39,181 nucleotides of DNA from Lachnospiraceae bacterium A4 (GTDB lineage: Bacteria > Bacillota > Clostridia > Lachnospirales > Lachnospiraceae): the NCBI GenBank assembly GCA_000403215.2, contig KE159549.1, positions 354,846 through 394,026 on the forward strand, read 5' to 3'. Within the stretch, counting starts at the first letter, position 1. The number at the start of each line of letters is the position of its first letter. Below the pieces are notes generated by a model that was not told where the DNA came from, searched no databases, and saw nothing but the letters and a program-made list of their open reading frames with translations. Positions 1 through 8,499 of the stretch are shown one piece after another. The position numbers were made by a program, and so were the translations under genes.

Positions 1-75
1 GAACAGAAGGCAGGATGCCATTGTATATTATCTTGGATTTCCAATGAGGTTTGTTCCTTTCGCTTTTGTGGTTTT

Positions 76-104
76 AGTATAACATATGAAAAAGGAATGC
101 GCAA
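76..104 (-). promoter_or_regulatory. Predicted sigma-A promoter firing leftwards out of the window
   Basis: On the minus strand a -35 box TTGCGC (99-104) and a -10 box TATACT (76-81) are 17 bases apart. Transcription would begin near position 69 and leave the window, so the gene it serves is not visible. A minus-strand ATG at 19-21 lacks a clear ribosome binding site, so I do not call a coding region there. Confidence 0.45.
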
Positions 105-159
105 CAAGCAGGAAAATTATGAAAGACTCGCTTAGGCTGCTATTCGTTTCCACAGGGAA

Positions 160-188
160 TTGCATTTTTGCGCGCACAGTGATACAAT
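160..188 (+). promoter_or_regulatory. Predicted sigma-A promoter of the aminotransferase/patatin/uppP genes
   Basis: TTGCAT (160-165) and TACAAT (183-188) are separated by 17 bases and lie about 55 bases before the aminotransferase start. No terminator is visible between the three following genes, so they may share this promoter. Confidence 0.5.
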
Positions 189-242
189 GAGGGGCAGGAT
201 AAAAATTATAAAATGAAATATTAAAAATAAAGGAGAAAGCGT

Positions 243-1436
243 ATGATTTCACAGAAGTATAAAGACCTGCTTGGCGCCAAGTCGGTTATCAGGCAGATGT
301 CAGAGTGGGCAGCAGGACGGGCAAAAGAGATTGGTATGGAGAATGTCTTTGATTTTAGTCTTGGCAATCCGTCTGTGGCAGTGCCGCAGGCATTGACGGA
401 CAAGCTGATCGAGTTATTGCAGACACGCGACACGATGGAGCTTCACGGCTACAGTCAGTCACAGGGGATTCCGTCCGTCCGCGCAAAGTTTGCAGAATAC
501 TTGAACCGGACGTATGGAATGGCGTACACGGCAGAACATTTGTTTATGACAACGGGTGCCGCAGGCGCTGTTGCGCACGCAGTGCGGGCGGTCACACAGC
601 CGGGCGATGAGGTGATTACGTTCGCACCGTATTTTCCAGAGTACAATCACTATGTCAATCAGACAGGGGCGGTGCTAAAGGTCGTGCCGGCTGACACAAA
701 ACAGTTCCAGATTCATTTCGAAGCGTTGGAAGCGCTGTTGAAGCCAGAGACGACGGCGCTGCTGATCAACACGCCCAATAATCCGTCAGGAACAGTTTAT
801 TCGACGGAGACAATCAAAAGGCTTGCGCAGCTTCTTGAGGCAAAGCAGCGGGAGTATGGGCATGATATTTTCCTGATTTCGGACGAGCCGTACCGCGATA
901 TTATCTTTGATGGGGTAGATGCGCCGTATATTTCAAAGTATTATGACAATTCCCTTTCCTGCTTTTCGTTTGCAAAGTCCCTTTCTATACCGGGAGAGCG
1001 CCTTGGGTATATTGCGGCAAATCCCAAGTGTACAGACAGTGAACTGATTTCGCCGATGTGTGCACAGATTTCAAGGGGAATTGGTCATAACTGTCCGCCT
1101 TCCATCATACAGATAGCAGTGGCAGAAGTTTTGGGGCTGACCTCAGAGCTGTCAGTCTATGAAACGAATATGAAAATCATCTATGATGAACTCATAAACC
1201 TAGGGTTTGAGGTTGTGAAGCCCGGCGGGACATTTTATATCTTTCCCAAAGCACTCGAGGAGGACTCAGTGGCTTTCTGCAAGAAGGCGATGAATTATGA
1301 TTTGGTGCTTGTGCCGGGTGATACGTTCGGATGTCCGGGGTATTTTCGGATGGCATACTGTATTGAGACGGAAAAAGTGCGCCGCGCGATGCCGGCGCTG
1401 CGGAGCTTTGTCGAGCAGGAATATAGTGACATATAA
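243..1436 (+). CDS. Pyridoxal-phosphate-dependent aminotransferase, class I/II
   Basis: This is a 397-residue fold-type I aminotransferase of the aspartate/aromatic aminotransferase superfamily, a cytoplasmic enzyme that transfers amino groups between amino and 2-oxo acids using PLP. Visible motifs are NTPNNPSG (about residues 176-183), SDEPYRD (213-219) with the PLP-ring-binding Asp and Tyr, and SFAKSLSIPGERLGY, whose Lys245 is the expected Schiff-base lysine. The length is normal for the family. The ATG follows an AGGAGA ribosome binding site. Substrate specificity cannot be read from the sequence, because aspartate, alanine and aromatic enzymes share these motifs. It is followed after 55 bases by the patatin-like gene, and a functional link is not evident. 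Confidence 0.9.
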   Translation: MISQKYKDLLGAKSVIRQMSEWAAGRAKEIGMENVFDFSLGNPSVAVPQALTDKLIELLQTRDTMELHGYSQSQGIPSVRAKFAEYLNRTYGMAYTAEHLFMTTGAAGAVAHAVRAVTQPGDEVITFAPYFPEYNHYVNQTGAVLKVVPADTKQFQIHFEALEALLKPETTALLINTPNNPSGTVYSTETIKRLAQLLEAKQREYGHDIFLISDEPYRDIIFDGVDAPYISKYYDNSLSCFSFAKSLSIPGERLGYIAANPKCTDSELISPMCAQISRGIGHNCPPSIIQIAVAEVLGLTSELSVYETNMKIIYDELINLGFEVVKPGGTFYIFPKALEEDSVAFCKKAMNYDLVLVPGDTFGCPGYFRMAYCIETEKVRRAMPALRSFVEQEYSDI

Positions 1437-1491
1437 AATTTTACTATCTTGCACTGGAGCAGGTTATTCAGATACGCTCGGGGAGGAAATT

Positions 1492-2358
1492 ATGATTGAA
1501 TGTGGTTTGGTGCTTGAGGGCGGCGGTATGAAGGGGATTTATACTGCCGGCGTTCTCGAGTATTTCATGGAGAAAAATTTATATTTTCAGAACTGCTATG
1601 GTGTCTCGGCGGGAGCATGCCACCTGTGCAGTTATATTTCAAAACAGAAGAAGCGCGCTTACAGAGTGGCGTTAAATTATTTGAAGGATAAGAATTATTG
1701 CAGTCTCCACAGCCTTTTGACGACGGGCGATTTGTTTAACGCCGAGCTGTGCTATAACCAGATTCCAAATAAGCTGGACCCGTATGACTACAAGACTGCT
1801 GCAAAATATGAGGGAAATGCCTATGCGGTGGTGACGAATATCCGCACAGGGGAAGCAGAATACATGCCGATGCGGGAGATGTACAAGGACACAATTGCAG
1901 TGCGGGCGTCTGCATCGCTGCCGCTGGTGTCCAGAAATGTAAAAATTGGCAATGAATACTATCTCGATGGCGGCATTGCCGATGCAGTTCCGATTCGCAG
2001 GGCGATTGCAGACGGGAATGTGAAAAATGTGGTCATACTCACAAAGGAGACAGGGTATGTCCGAAAGCAGGCGTCCCCGATGATGCTAAATATAATAAAA
2101 CTCAAGTATGCCAAATATCCCAAAATCTACGAGCTGACAGAGAACCGTTACGCGCGGTATAACGAGACGCTGCAGTTTCTTGAGAAGGAGGAGAAGGCAG
2201 GCAGGGCGTTTGTGATACGTCCCCAGCGGGCAAATGATATTGGCAGGATTGAGAAGAACCGGGAGAAGCTTGAAGCCCTGTACCGGTTAGGATATCAAGA
2301 TGCAAAAAAGCATTATGGAGAATTGGCGGCATTTTTGAAAAAAGAAAAGGAGTTATAA
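1492..2358 (+). CDS. Patatin-like phospholipase/acyl hydrolase
   Basis: This is a 288-residue patatin-family serine hydrolase, expected to cleave acyl chains from lipids with a Ser-Asp dyad. Seen in order are the glycine-rich oxyanion loop EGGGMKG (about residues 9-15), the nucleophile elbow GVSAG (Ser39) and the DGG motif at Asp159. There is no signal peptide, so it is probably cytoplasmic or at the inner membrane face. The reading frame is open further upstream, inside the aminotransferase gene, but ATG 1492 is preferred because GGGAGGA lies just before it and the patatin fold begins immediately (ECGLVLEGG). The stop lies 3 bases before uppP, so the two are almost certainly cotranscribed. 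The substrate is unknown. Confidence 0.88.
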   Translation: MIECGLVLEGGGMKGIYTAGVLEYFMEKNLYFQNCYGVSAGACHLCSYISKQKKRAYRVALNYLKDKNYCSLHSLLTTGDLFNAELCYNQIPNKLDPYDYKTAAKYEGNAYAVVTNIRTGEAEYMPMREMYKDTIAVRASASLPLVSRNVKIGNEYYLDGGIADAVPIRRAIADGNVKNVVILTKETGYVRKQASPMMLNIIKLKYAKYPKIYELTENRYARYNETLQFLEKEEKAGRAFVIRPQRANDIGRIEKNREKLEALYRLGYQDAKKHYGELAAFLKKEKEL

Positions 2359-2361
2359 AAT

Positions 2362-3198
2362 ATGGTAGAACTTCTAAAGGCGATACTGTTTGGTATCGTT
2401 GAGGGAATCACAGAGTGGCTTCCTGTCAGCAGTACGGGGCATATGATTATTCTGGACGAATTGATCAAGCTCAACTGTACGCCGGAATTTCTGGAGATGT
2501 TTTTGGTCGTGATCCAGCTCGGGGCGATACTGGCGGTGGTGATTTTGTTCTGGAATAAGATTTTTCCGTTTCAGTTCAGGGACAAAGAAAACCCAGTCAT
2601 CGAGATGGATAAGATCGTGCTCTGGCTAAAGATTATTGTGGCATGTATCCCGGCAGCGATTGTGGGAATTTTGTTTGATGATGTGTTTGAGGCATTGTTC
2701 TATCATGCCAGTTCTGTGGCGCTTGCGCTGATTGCATTTGGTGTGGCATTTATCGTTGTAGAGCGGCGCAACAAAGGAAAATCTGCGAAGGTGAGAAAAC
2801 TTGACGATATTACATTTCAGACGGCATTTATCATCGGAATTTTTCAGTTAATTGCGGCGATTTTCCCGGGAACTTCGCGCTCAGGCGCCACAATCGTAGG
2901 TGCGCTGCTCATTGGCGTGTCGAGAAGCGTGGCAGCGGAGTTTACATTTTTTCTGGCAATTCCCGTTATGTTTGGCGCAAGCCTGTTAAAGCTGGTGAAA
3001 TTTGGCCTGTCCTTCACCACACTGGAGGCGGGGGTTTTAATCATTGGAATGCTGGTGTCGTTCTTCGTGTCAATTTTTGTCATCAAGTTCTTGATGGATT
3101 ATATCAAAAAACATGATTTTCAGGTATTTGGATGGTATCGGATTGTGCTTGGAATCCTCGTTCTTGCGCTTGGGGCAGCCGGTGTGATCAACGTTTAA
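2362..3198 (+). CDS. uppP: Undecaprenyl-diphosphate phosphatase (BacA/UppP)
   Basis: This 278-residue integral membrane protein dephosphorylates undecaprenyl pyrophosphate, regenerating the lipid carrier for peptidoglycan and other wall polymers. Overproduction of the family gives bacitracin resistance. The two signature segments are present: EGITEWLPVSSTGH (about residues 14-27) and PGTSRSGAT (169-177, including the catalytic Arg173/Ser region), followed by several hydrophobic helices. The length is typical. The ribosome binding site AAGGAG overlaps the end of the patatin-like gene, suggesting coupled translation. A strong hairpin terminator begins at its stop codon. Confidence 0.96.
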   Translation: MVELLKAILFGIVEGITEWLPVSSTGHMIILDELIKLNCTPEFLEMFLVVIQLGAILAVVILFWNKIFPFQFRDKENPVIEMDKIVLWLKIIVACIPAAIVGILFDDVFEALFYHASSVALALIAFGVAFIVVERRNKGKSAKVRKLDDITFQTAFIIGIFQLIAAIFPGTSRSGATIVGALLIGVSRSVAAEFTFFLAIPVMFGASLLKLVKFGLSFTTLEAGVLIIGMLVSFFVSIFVIKFLMDYIKKHDFQVFGWYRIVLGILVLALGAAGVINV

Positions 3199-3222
3199 AA
3201 AGAGGTCTTATGACCTCTTTTT
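3197..3222. terminator. Bidirectional rho-independent terminator
   Basis: A perfect 11-base-pair stem AAAAAGAGGTC (3197-3207) / GACCTCTTTTT (3212-3222) with loop TTAT has A- and T-tracts on its two ends. It can therefore serve both uppP on + and the convergent ArsR-type gene on -. Confidence 0.9.
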
Positions 3223-3228
3223 GCTGCG

Positions 3229-4179
3229 TTACGCCATCGTTTCAGTATTTTCATAATTTTCATTTTCTTCATCATAATATGCCTTGATGCGTATGGCCTG
3301 ATTGTGATCACCGAAATCCTCGCCAAAGAGCGTGAGCCCGCCGCAGTTTGCAGTGTCCTTTGGAACCTCAAACTTGAAGGTGATATAGCTGTTGTAGTCA
3401 ATGCCCAGATCCTGTATCGTCACGTCGGAGAGCTTCTTGGTGCCGTCCATAAAACAGCCTTCGTTGTTAATAATCAAAGTTTTCAACAGACCATACTGAT
3501 TCAATAGCTCAGGCCACCAAGCAGGAGAGACGTAACCGCTGCGCCCGCCGTAATCGCCGGGGCTGATCCACATGCCGAGTGCGATGCCGTTGATCGAAAA
3601 GTAGATATCGGAGGGATAATCCTCATTGGTATTGGGACACTCCGAAGAGATCTCAAAAGAAATCTGAAGCTCTGTCAAGAGCTGTCCTGCCTGAAGGTGG
3701 TTTGGCAGGTTGTATTCAACATAGCCGCTGGAAAACCAGAGAATACCTGCCTGAAACCGGTCTGGAAAAGAAAAAACTCTGGGGTCGTCAAAAGAACCGA
3801 TAATCTCCTTGCTCGTGGCAAGACCGCAGGTCGGCGTGCCATGGCAGGTGGTGTAGTATCCGACACGAATGTCATCAATGTAGCAGTGCCGCGCCTCCTT
3901 GACCGGCGCCAGATCAATCATGAGCCGGTCATACCGCGGGCGGACAATCTTCATCGTGCCGCGCTTGCCGGAGGTGATCTTGATGCGCACAAGTCCGGCT
4001 TCTTCGAGTTTCCCTACATGCATGGATACCGCACCGTTGGTCAGGCCGAGTGCTTCCGCCAGATCATTCATGCTGAGGGAGTCGTCTTCGTAGATCATTT
4101 CCATAATTTTTACGCGCATAGGGGTGCTCAATGCCTTAAACACATTCTCGGCTTCTCCAACGGAACGAAAATATAGCAT
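3229..4179 (-). CDS. ArsR-type winged-helix regulator with a large unassigned C-terminal domain
   Basis: This 316-residue protein has an N-terminal ArsR/SmtB-like winged helix (about residues 5-85; ALSTPMRVKIMEMI, then LTNGAVSMHVGKLEEAGLV as recognition helix region and wing). The remaining roughly 220 residues are soluble, rich in aromatic residues and Gly, and include clusters such as YYTTCHGTPTCG, WISPGDYGG and SPAWWPELL. They look like a beta-rich ligand-binding domain, but I do not recognise a named family. No membrane segment is present. It is transcribed alone from a good promoter and has a palindromic site in its 5' leader, which suggests autoregulation. The ligand is unknown; a sugar or small metabolite is only a guess from the aromatic-rich composition. 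Confidence 0.82.
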   Translation of the reverse strand: MLYFRSVGEAENVFKALSTPMRVKIMEMIYEDDSLSMNDLAEALGLTNGAVSMHVGKLEEAGLVRIKITSGKRGTMKIVRPRYDRLMIDLAPVKEARHCYIDDIRVGYYTTCHGTPTCGLATSKEIIGSFDDPRVFSFPDRFQAGILWFSSGYVEYNLPNHLQAGQLLTELQISFEISSECPNTNEDYPSDIYFSINGIALGMWISPGDYGGRSGYVSPAWWPELLNQYGLLKTLIINNEGCFMDGTKKLSDVTIQDLGIDYNSYITFKFEVPKDTANCGGLTLFGEDFGDHNQAIRIKAYYDEENENYENTETMA

Positions 4180-4197
4180 ACTATACGACCTCCTTCT

Positions 4198-4227
4198 TAA
4201 TGTACCCTCGCAGAAGCAAGTACATTA
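4198..4227. promoter_or_regulatory. Inverted repeat, candidate operator of the ArsR-type regulator
   Basis: Perfect arms TAATGTAC (4198-4205) and GTACATTA (4220-4227) have centres 22 bases apart, which is two helical turns, as expected for a dimeric regulator. The site lies between the promoter and the start codon of the regulator. Confidence 0.55.
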
Positions 4228-4260
4228 TATTTGGGTAATGGACATCAGGTAGTTATATTT

Positions 4261-4289
4261 AGTATAGTGAATGCTAAAACAAAAGTCAA
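4261..4289 (-). promoter_or_regulatory. Sigma-A promoter of the ArsR-type regulator
   Basis: On the minus strand TTGACT (4284-4289) and TATACT (4261-4266) are spaced 17 bases. The predicted transcript starts near 4254 and has a leader of about 75 bases containing the 4198-4227 inverted repeat. Confidence 0.72.
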
Positions 4290-4380
4290 GGTTAAAATTG
4301 CCAAGAAAAGCAAGGTAAATGAGGACAGATAAGATTTACATTTTGTTTAATGATAGATAAAAATTTTATAGTTGAGTAAA

Positions 4381-5079
4381 CTATATAGATTCCTCTGCCT
4401 GCACCCGCACCATCAATTCCTCCCGCCGGCTGACACCGGTTTTTTCAAAAATATTCGACACATGTTTTTTGACCGTGGTCTCTGAGATAAATAGCTCTCC
4501 CGCAATCATGGCATTGGACTTTCCCTGTATTATAAGCTGCGTGATTTCCGTCTCGCGGCGGGTCAGCGCATACGTCATAGCAAACTCCTGTACGCCTATT
4601 TTCTTCTGGGCAGAATACTGCGGTGTGGAAGTCTCGTTTTCGGAAGCCTGTATGGTATCCAGATCTGCTGTATCCGCTTGCACCCCAGACAGTCCAGTGC
4701 CGTCAGGGTTTTTTGTGCTCTGCGTCTCCAGCCGTTCTGCCAGAAGGAGAAACAGGCAGAAGCCATATAACAACGGGCGGAAACACAAGGCGATATCGCT
4801 GAGCAGACGGCTGTAGCCTGCCTCGTTTTGAAGTCTGGCAAAGAGCAGCAGAAAAGTCTGTATAAAACCTGTATCAATGGATTTTCTGCCAAAAATATAC
4901 AGAAGCTCGCGGCGGCTGATTTTCCCTTCATAATAAGGAAGCGTTAAGAGCAGTGTGCCCACAAGCGTCAGAAAAATCAGACGCAGGTCTATTAATAAGA
5001 AGATATTAAAGTCAAGGGCACAGGCGACGATAAAAATATATAAAAGGACAGAGAGAACGGTCTGCCATCTCTTTTTCAT
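4381..5079 (-). CDS. Membrane-anchored LuxR-family transcriptional regulator
   Basis: This is a protein of about 232 residues with three or four N-terminal hydrophobic segments (QTVLSVLLYIFIVACAL and following, plus a later LLYGFCLFLLL), a polar linker of about 45 residues, and a C-terminal LuxR/GerE helix-turn-helix (LTRRETEITQLIIQGKSN through SETTVKKHVSNIFEKTGV). There is no receiver domain, so it is not an ordinary response regulator. The frame is open to 5172, overlapping the upstream gene. ATG 5079 is preferred because GGGGGA sits 5 bases before it and a GC-rich hairpin separates the genes, but ATG 5142 (AAGGA at 5 bases, overlapping the upstream stop) is a real alternative. It probably forms an operon with the MotA-like gene. 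The signal is unknown. Confidence 0.78.
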   Translation of the reverse strand: MKKRWQTVLSVLLYIFIVACALDFNIFLLIDLRLIFLTLVGTLLLTLPYYEGKISRRELLYIFGRKSIDTGFIQTFLLLFARLQNEAGYSRLLSDIALCFRPLLYGFCLFLLLAERLETQSTKNPDGTGLSGVQADTADLDTIQASENETSTPQYSAQKKIGVQEFAMTYALTRRETEITQLIIQGKSNAMIAGELFISETTVKKHVSNIFEKTGVSRREELMVRVQAEESI

Positions 5080-5092
5080 ACGAATCCCCCAT

Positions 5093-5108
5093 GCCGCCAT
5101 TGGGCGGC
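5093..5108. repeat. Short GC-rich hairpin between the MotA-like and LuxR-type genes
   Basis: GCCGCC (5093-5098) and GGCGGC (5103-5108) pair perfectly around a 4-base loop. The hairpin has no T-tract, so it may tune translation or mRNA stability of the LuxR-type gene rather than terminate transcription. Confidence 0.45.
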
Positions 5109-5128
5109 TCAAACAGAAATAGCTGGTT

Positions 5129-5605
5129 TTAGCGCGTTGCATCAGTGTCCTTGGGACTTGCTGCCGTCTCATCGGGAAGTTCGTACAGCCGCACGAGCAG
5201 CCGTGACCGCATGGGCAGCAGCAGGATACTGAAAAAGGCAGCGTACAGCAATGAAATCATGGAAATTCCGACAAATGCCCAGATGAATTTTTCTGTTGTG
5301 AAGGTGGAAATCAATCCTAACAAAGTATTCACAATGCCAGCTGCCCACAGCGCTTTGATTGCGAGGGTTACGGCCTCGGCAGCCCTTAGAAGCTCTGTCT
5401 TGGTGCAAACCGCATTGCGCTTGATACTTAACCGGAATGCATTGTTGAAATCGCGCAGCAGACCGGCGCTCAAAAGGACTGGCAGCGTGACCAGCAGCAT
5501 GATCAGGCTTGCAGGGTCAAGATAATTGATGAGGTCTGCGTTCATATTGATGACAGACCAGCCTATGCAGAGCAATATTAATAGTACGAGCGATAATAAA
5601 TACAT
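5129..5605 (-). CDS. Small membrane protein resembling a shortened MotA/ExbB-type channel subunit
   Basis: This 158-residue protein has four predicted membrane helices (about residues 1-20, 29-50, 81-101 and 107-131). The segment NYLDPASLIMLLVTLPVLL resembles the second helix region of MotA. The stretch AGIVNTLLGLIST followed by ISMISLLYAAFFSILLLP resembles the paired third and fourth helices of MotA/TolQ/ExbB proteins. The large cytoplasmic domain of true MotA is missing, with only about 30 residues between helices 2 and 3. AGAGGAGG precedes the ATG. No MotB-like partner is nearby; the only neighbour in the operon is the membrane-anchored LuxR-type regulator. The similarity is by eye and the function is unknown. 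Confidence 0.6.
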   Translation of the reverse strand: MYLLSLVLLILLCIGWSVINMNADLINYLDPASLIMLLVTLPVLLSAGLLRDFNNAFRLSIKRNAVCTKTELLRAAEAVTLAIKALWAAGIVNTLLGLISTFTTEKFIWAFVGISMISLLYAAFFSILLLPMRSRLLVRLYELPDETAASPKDTDATR

Positions 5606-5715
5606 AAAATGCCTCCTCTCACCGCTAACGTGTAATTGATTCCTGACACTGTAAGTTTAGCGCATTTTCAAGCATTTGGGAATGCTACTATAGCAGTAAA
5701 AGTGGTAGTATATTG

Positions 5716-6198
5716 CTATTTTTCGACCCATTTTTCAATATAGGAAGATAACGTGTCGAATTTGTCGTCATAAATTAGGTTCAAGAGACTGTCCAGTTTG
5801 CGCAGTGCCTGTGTGATGATGTGCGGCTCGCACAGAGTCTGCTCGATTGCCACCGCAAGCTCGTTGAGGTCGAGTACCTTGAGATAGCCGTCGGGGTAGA
5901 TGACCACATCGGCGAGGAGATCAGTGACAATCAGCGTATTCTCGGCTTCGCAGTAGGAATAGTCCACAATATCACAGTACCAGTACAAGAGAGAGTTGTC
6001 CTCGCGGTAAAATTTGCTCACTTTGTAGCCAAGCTTTAAGAAATAGCATGAGTAGCCATGATGAAAGTCGCGGCGCGGCTTCAAGGTGTTCCATTTGGTG
6101 ACAATGATGTCATCTGTTTTCTCCAAGATGATATCATCTTTTAATAAAATGCATTCGTCTGGTATCATGCGTTTGCGATAGATTTTTAAGTGCTCCAT
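5716..6198 (-). CDS. DUF402-family protein (predicted nucleoside phosphatase type)
   Basis: This 160-residue soluble protein has a recognisable DUF402 core: LLYWYCDIVDYSYCEAENTLIVTDLLADVVIYPDG followed by LKVLDLNEL, shown here only to mark the aromatic and Asp-rich positions (about residues 75-120). Characterised DUF402 proteins hydrolyse nucleoside tri- or diphosphates or act on phosphorylated small molecules using metal-binding carboxylates. The true substrate here is unknown. The frame is open upstream to 6291, but ATG 6198 has GGAGGA 9 bases before it and is the better start. A -10-like TATAAT lies on the minus strand at 6233-6238 without a convincing -35. The gene is transcribed divergently from the FIST gene. 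Confidence 0.75.
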   Translation of the reverse strand: MEHLKIYRKRMIPDECILLKDDIILEKTDDIIVTKWNTLKPRRDFHHGYSCYFLKLGYKVSKFYREDNSLLYWYCDIVDYSYCEAENTLIVTDLLADVVIYPDGYLKVLDLNELAVAIEQTLCEPHIITQALRKLDSLLNLIYDDKFDTLSSYIEKWVEK

Positions 6199-6285
6199 GA
6201 CGTGTATTCCTCCATAAAAATTTAGGTTTTCTATTATAGTGTACCTCTTTTCGAAGGCGGCTTCAATCAAAATCAGAAATATCCG

Positions 6286-6314
6286 TTGCACTTTGTTTAT
6301 TTTTAACGTATAAT
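6286..6314 (+). promoter_or_regulatory. Sigma-A promoter of the FIST/MCP genes
   Basis: TTGCAC (6286-6291) and TATAAT (6309-6314) are spaced 17 bases, 52 bases before the FIST start codon. Confidence 0.7.
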
Positions 6315-6365
6315 CATAACAGAAAAATTGAATAGAATGATAAGAATATTTAAGGAGGCGATAGC

Positions 6366-7421
6366 ATGAGGCAGTTTTTTGGAATGAGCCAGAGCGGCGA
6401 CCTGACAGAAGCAGTCAGCGGACTAGACAATCCTCAGTTTATTATGCTGATGTCAAACGGCGCGCAGTTCGAGACGCATGTCAAGGCGTTGGAAAAACTT
6501 TATCCCGGTGTTCCAAGTATCGGATGTATTGGAATGAGTTATGATGTCAGCGTGGTGGAAGAGGGGGTAGGCGTCGTCGCGTTTCTCGACGGCGTGGAAG
6601 CGGCGGCAAATGTATTGCAGCAGGTCTCATCTATGCCGGTAAAATATATTCAGCGTCTTGAAAATGACATGCTAAAGATTAACGGCTCGTCGGAGGACAC
6701 CGTGTGCATTGACTTCTGTGCTGGCAATGATGCGTGTGTGCTCACGACAATCAACACCGTGCTCAAGCACCGGGGGATACCACTGGTCGGCGGCACTGGC
6801 GATGCGGGAAAAGTCTCTGCAAACGGCAGGATTTATGAGGACGCAGTCGCGTATGCGCTCGTTCGGAATCTGGGAGGGCGCGTAAAGACCTACAAGGAAA
6901 ATATTTACCGCAAGTATGGGAATTACCGTTTTATCGCCTCAGACACAGACAAGGAAAAATATGTGCTTGGAACGCTCAATGGAAAGTCGGCAAAGCAGGT
7001 GTACAAGAGTATTCTGCATGTGACGGACGAGCAGATTCTGACCCAGACTTTTCAGAATCCTTTTGGAAAAATCAATGGAAGTGAAACCTGCATTATTTCG
7101 ATTAAAGAGGTTCAGGGCGATGCGCTTGCGTGCTTTCGTCAGGTAAATGATTCAGATGTGCTGATTTTGCTGCAGCTGGCGGACTATGAGGCGGTCACAC
7201 AGCAGACGATTCAGAAAATCTGCCATGATTTTCCGAACCGCTCCGCGGTATTCTCGGTCAACTGCCTGTTTCGGTACAAGTTGTTTTGTGAGCGCGGTTA
7301 TATGGATACATATTTGCAGAATATGTCTGAGCTTGGCAGTCATGCGGGACTGGTGGGATACGGAGAGCATTATAACAACCAGTTTGTCAACCAGTCGATG
7401 ACATGTGTGGTATTTGAGTAG
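6366..7421 (+). CDS. FIST-domain sensory protein
   Basis: This 351-residue soluble protein matches the FIST_N plus FIST_C architecture. The N-terminal half has the typical pattern of a conserved IGC (SIGCIGMSY near residue 52), then [10 protein letters not shown] (about 138-147) and [12 protein letters not shown]. The C-terminal half includes [17 protein letters not shown] and ends with [25 protein letters not shown] around the usual GE and N-rich motif. FIST domains are proposed to sense small ligands such as amino acids and are often fused to kinases or chemoreceptors. Here the domain is free-standing but lies 16 bases before a soluble chemoreceptor gene, which argues that the two proteins work together. 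AAGGAGG precedes the ATG. Confidence 0.85.
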   Translation: MRQFFGMSQSGDLTEAVSGLDNPQFIMLMSNGAQFETHVKALEKLYPGVPSIGCIGMSYDVSVVEEGVGVVAFLDGVEAAANVLQQVSSMPVKYIQRLENDMLKINGSSEDTVCIDFCAGNDACVLTTINTVLKHRGIPLVGGTGDAGKVSANGRIYEDAVAYALVRNLGGRVKTYKENIYRKYGNYRFIASDTDKEKYVLGTLNGKSAKQVYKSILHVTDEQILTQTFQNPFGKINGSETCIISIKEVQGDALACFRQVNDSDVLILLQLADYEAVTQQTIQKICHDFPNRSAVFSVNCLFRYKLFCERGYMDTYLQNMSELGSHAGLVGYGEHYNNQFVNQSMTCVVFE

Positions 7422-7437
7422 AGAGGGAGGACGACAG

Positions 7438-8376
7438 ATGATATTTTCAAAAATACCTTGGAGAAATAAAAGCTCAGAACAAACAGGAAAAAACAGCCTT
7501 TATCCAGTACTGCACGTCATGGGCAGCCTGAAGGAATACCACAGGGATTTGGTCGGCAAGGAGGTAGATTCGCTGTGGGAACTGGGAATGGTCGGCAGCT
7601 CATTCAAAGGAGTGATTCAGAAGGCAGACCATTTTCATGATCAGTTGGAGAACTTTGAGCAGACCTTTGCGGAGATTAACGGCGCGGCGGGACAATTTGA
7701 CCAAGTGCGCGGCGCGATTAATATCGCCGTGACAGAGGCACAGGGCAAGGTGGAGGAATTAAAACATACTTTTGTGGAGGTCGAGAAGTCCTACAGTGAT
7801 ATGGAGCAGACCTTCGAGCAGCTGCAGGCCTCCGTCGAGGGAATCCAGCGCTGTATGAAAAAGATTATCTCCATCGCAGAACAGACAAACATTCTTGCGA
7901 TTAATGCGTCGATTGAGGCGGCAAGAGCAGGCGAGTCGGGCAGGGGTTTTGCGGTCGTTGCCGCGAATGTCAAGGAGCTGGCAGACGAGATCAAAGAGCT
8001 GGCGGAGGAGGTTGATACGGGGATTAACGAGGTCGAGCGCGGCACTGGCGAACTGAACAATTCGATCTCCGCGTCACAGCAGGCGCTTGACCAGAACATC
8101 AATACGGTCAACAGCACCTACGAATCCTTCAGCAAGATCACACAGACCGCAGATAATACGATGGAGGTGCAGGCGGAGATCTCCAATGTGATTGACGGCG
8201 GGCAGCAGGAACTGCAGAATATCGGACTGTTTTTCGATGAGATCAAACAGCAGTATCAGGACGTTGTGAAGCACATCGATCGCGCGAACCATCTCGGCAC
8301 GACCAAGAGCGCGATGTTTGAGGACATCGACCATATGCTCTCGCAGATTCCGCTCATCATTGAGGAGATCAGTTAA
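7438..8376 (+). CDS. Soluble methyl-accepting chemotaxis protein signalling domain
   Basis: This 312-residue protein has no membrane segments and no HAMP domain. Its C-terminal two thirds are a long helical hairpin with the highly conserved receptor tip [20 protein letters not shown] followed by [17 protein letters not shown] (about residues 143-184), the region that binds CheA and CheW. The N-terminal part (about 1-60) is short and carries no recognised sensor domain. The frame is open back to 7405, but ATG 7438 has GGGAGG 7 bases upstream. The adjacent FIST protein could be the missing sensory module. The coding region is followed by a separate promoter for the Hpt gene. Confidence 0.88.
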   Translation: MIFSKIPWRNKSSEQTGKNSLYPVLHVMGSLKEYHRDLVGKEVDSLWELGMVGSSFKGVIQKADHFHDQLENFEQTFAEINGAAGQFDQVRGAINIAVTEAQGKVEELKHTFVEVEKSYSDMEQTFEQLQASVEGIQRCMKKIISIAEQTNILAINASIEAARAGESGRGFAVVAANVKELADEIKELAEEVDTGINEVERGTGELNNSISASQQALDQNINTVNSTYESFSKITQTADNTMEVQAEISNVIDGGQQELQNIGLFFDEIKQQYQDVVKHIDRANHLGTTKSAMFEDIDHMLSQIPLIIEEIS

Positions 8377-8407
8377 AATGAACAGAGGCGGGATTTGTGA
8401 AAGAGGT

Positions 8408-8436
8408 TGAATTATCCATCACTTTGAGCTATAATT
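8408..8436 (+). promoter_or_regulatory. Sigma-A promoter of the Hpt/HD-GYP genes
   Basis: TTGAAT (8408-8413) and TATAAT (8431-8436) are spaced 17 bases, about 60 bases before the Hpt start. The pair can therefore be expressed independently of the FIST/MCP genes. Confidence 0.7.
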
Positions 8437-8499
8437 TTGTCATAGATATTGAAGTAATTTTCGCATGATACGATAATAATTAAAATCAGGAGGAGAGTT

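Noticed and set aside
3697-4176. 159-codon open frame antisense to the ArsR-type gene
   Set aside because: It is explained by the opposite strand gene, whose winged helix is clear, and has no supporting start site.
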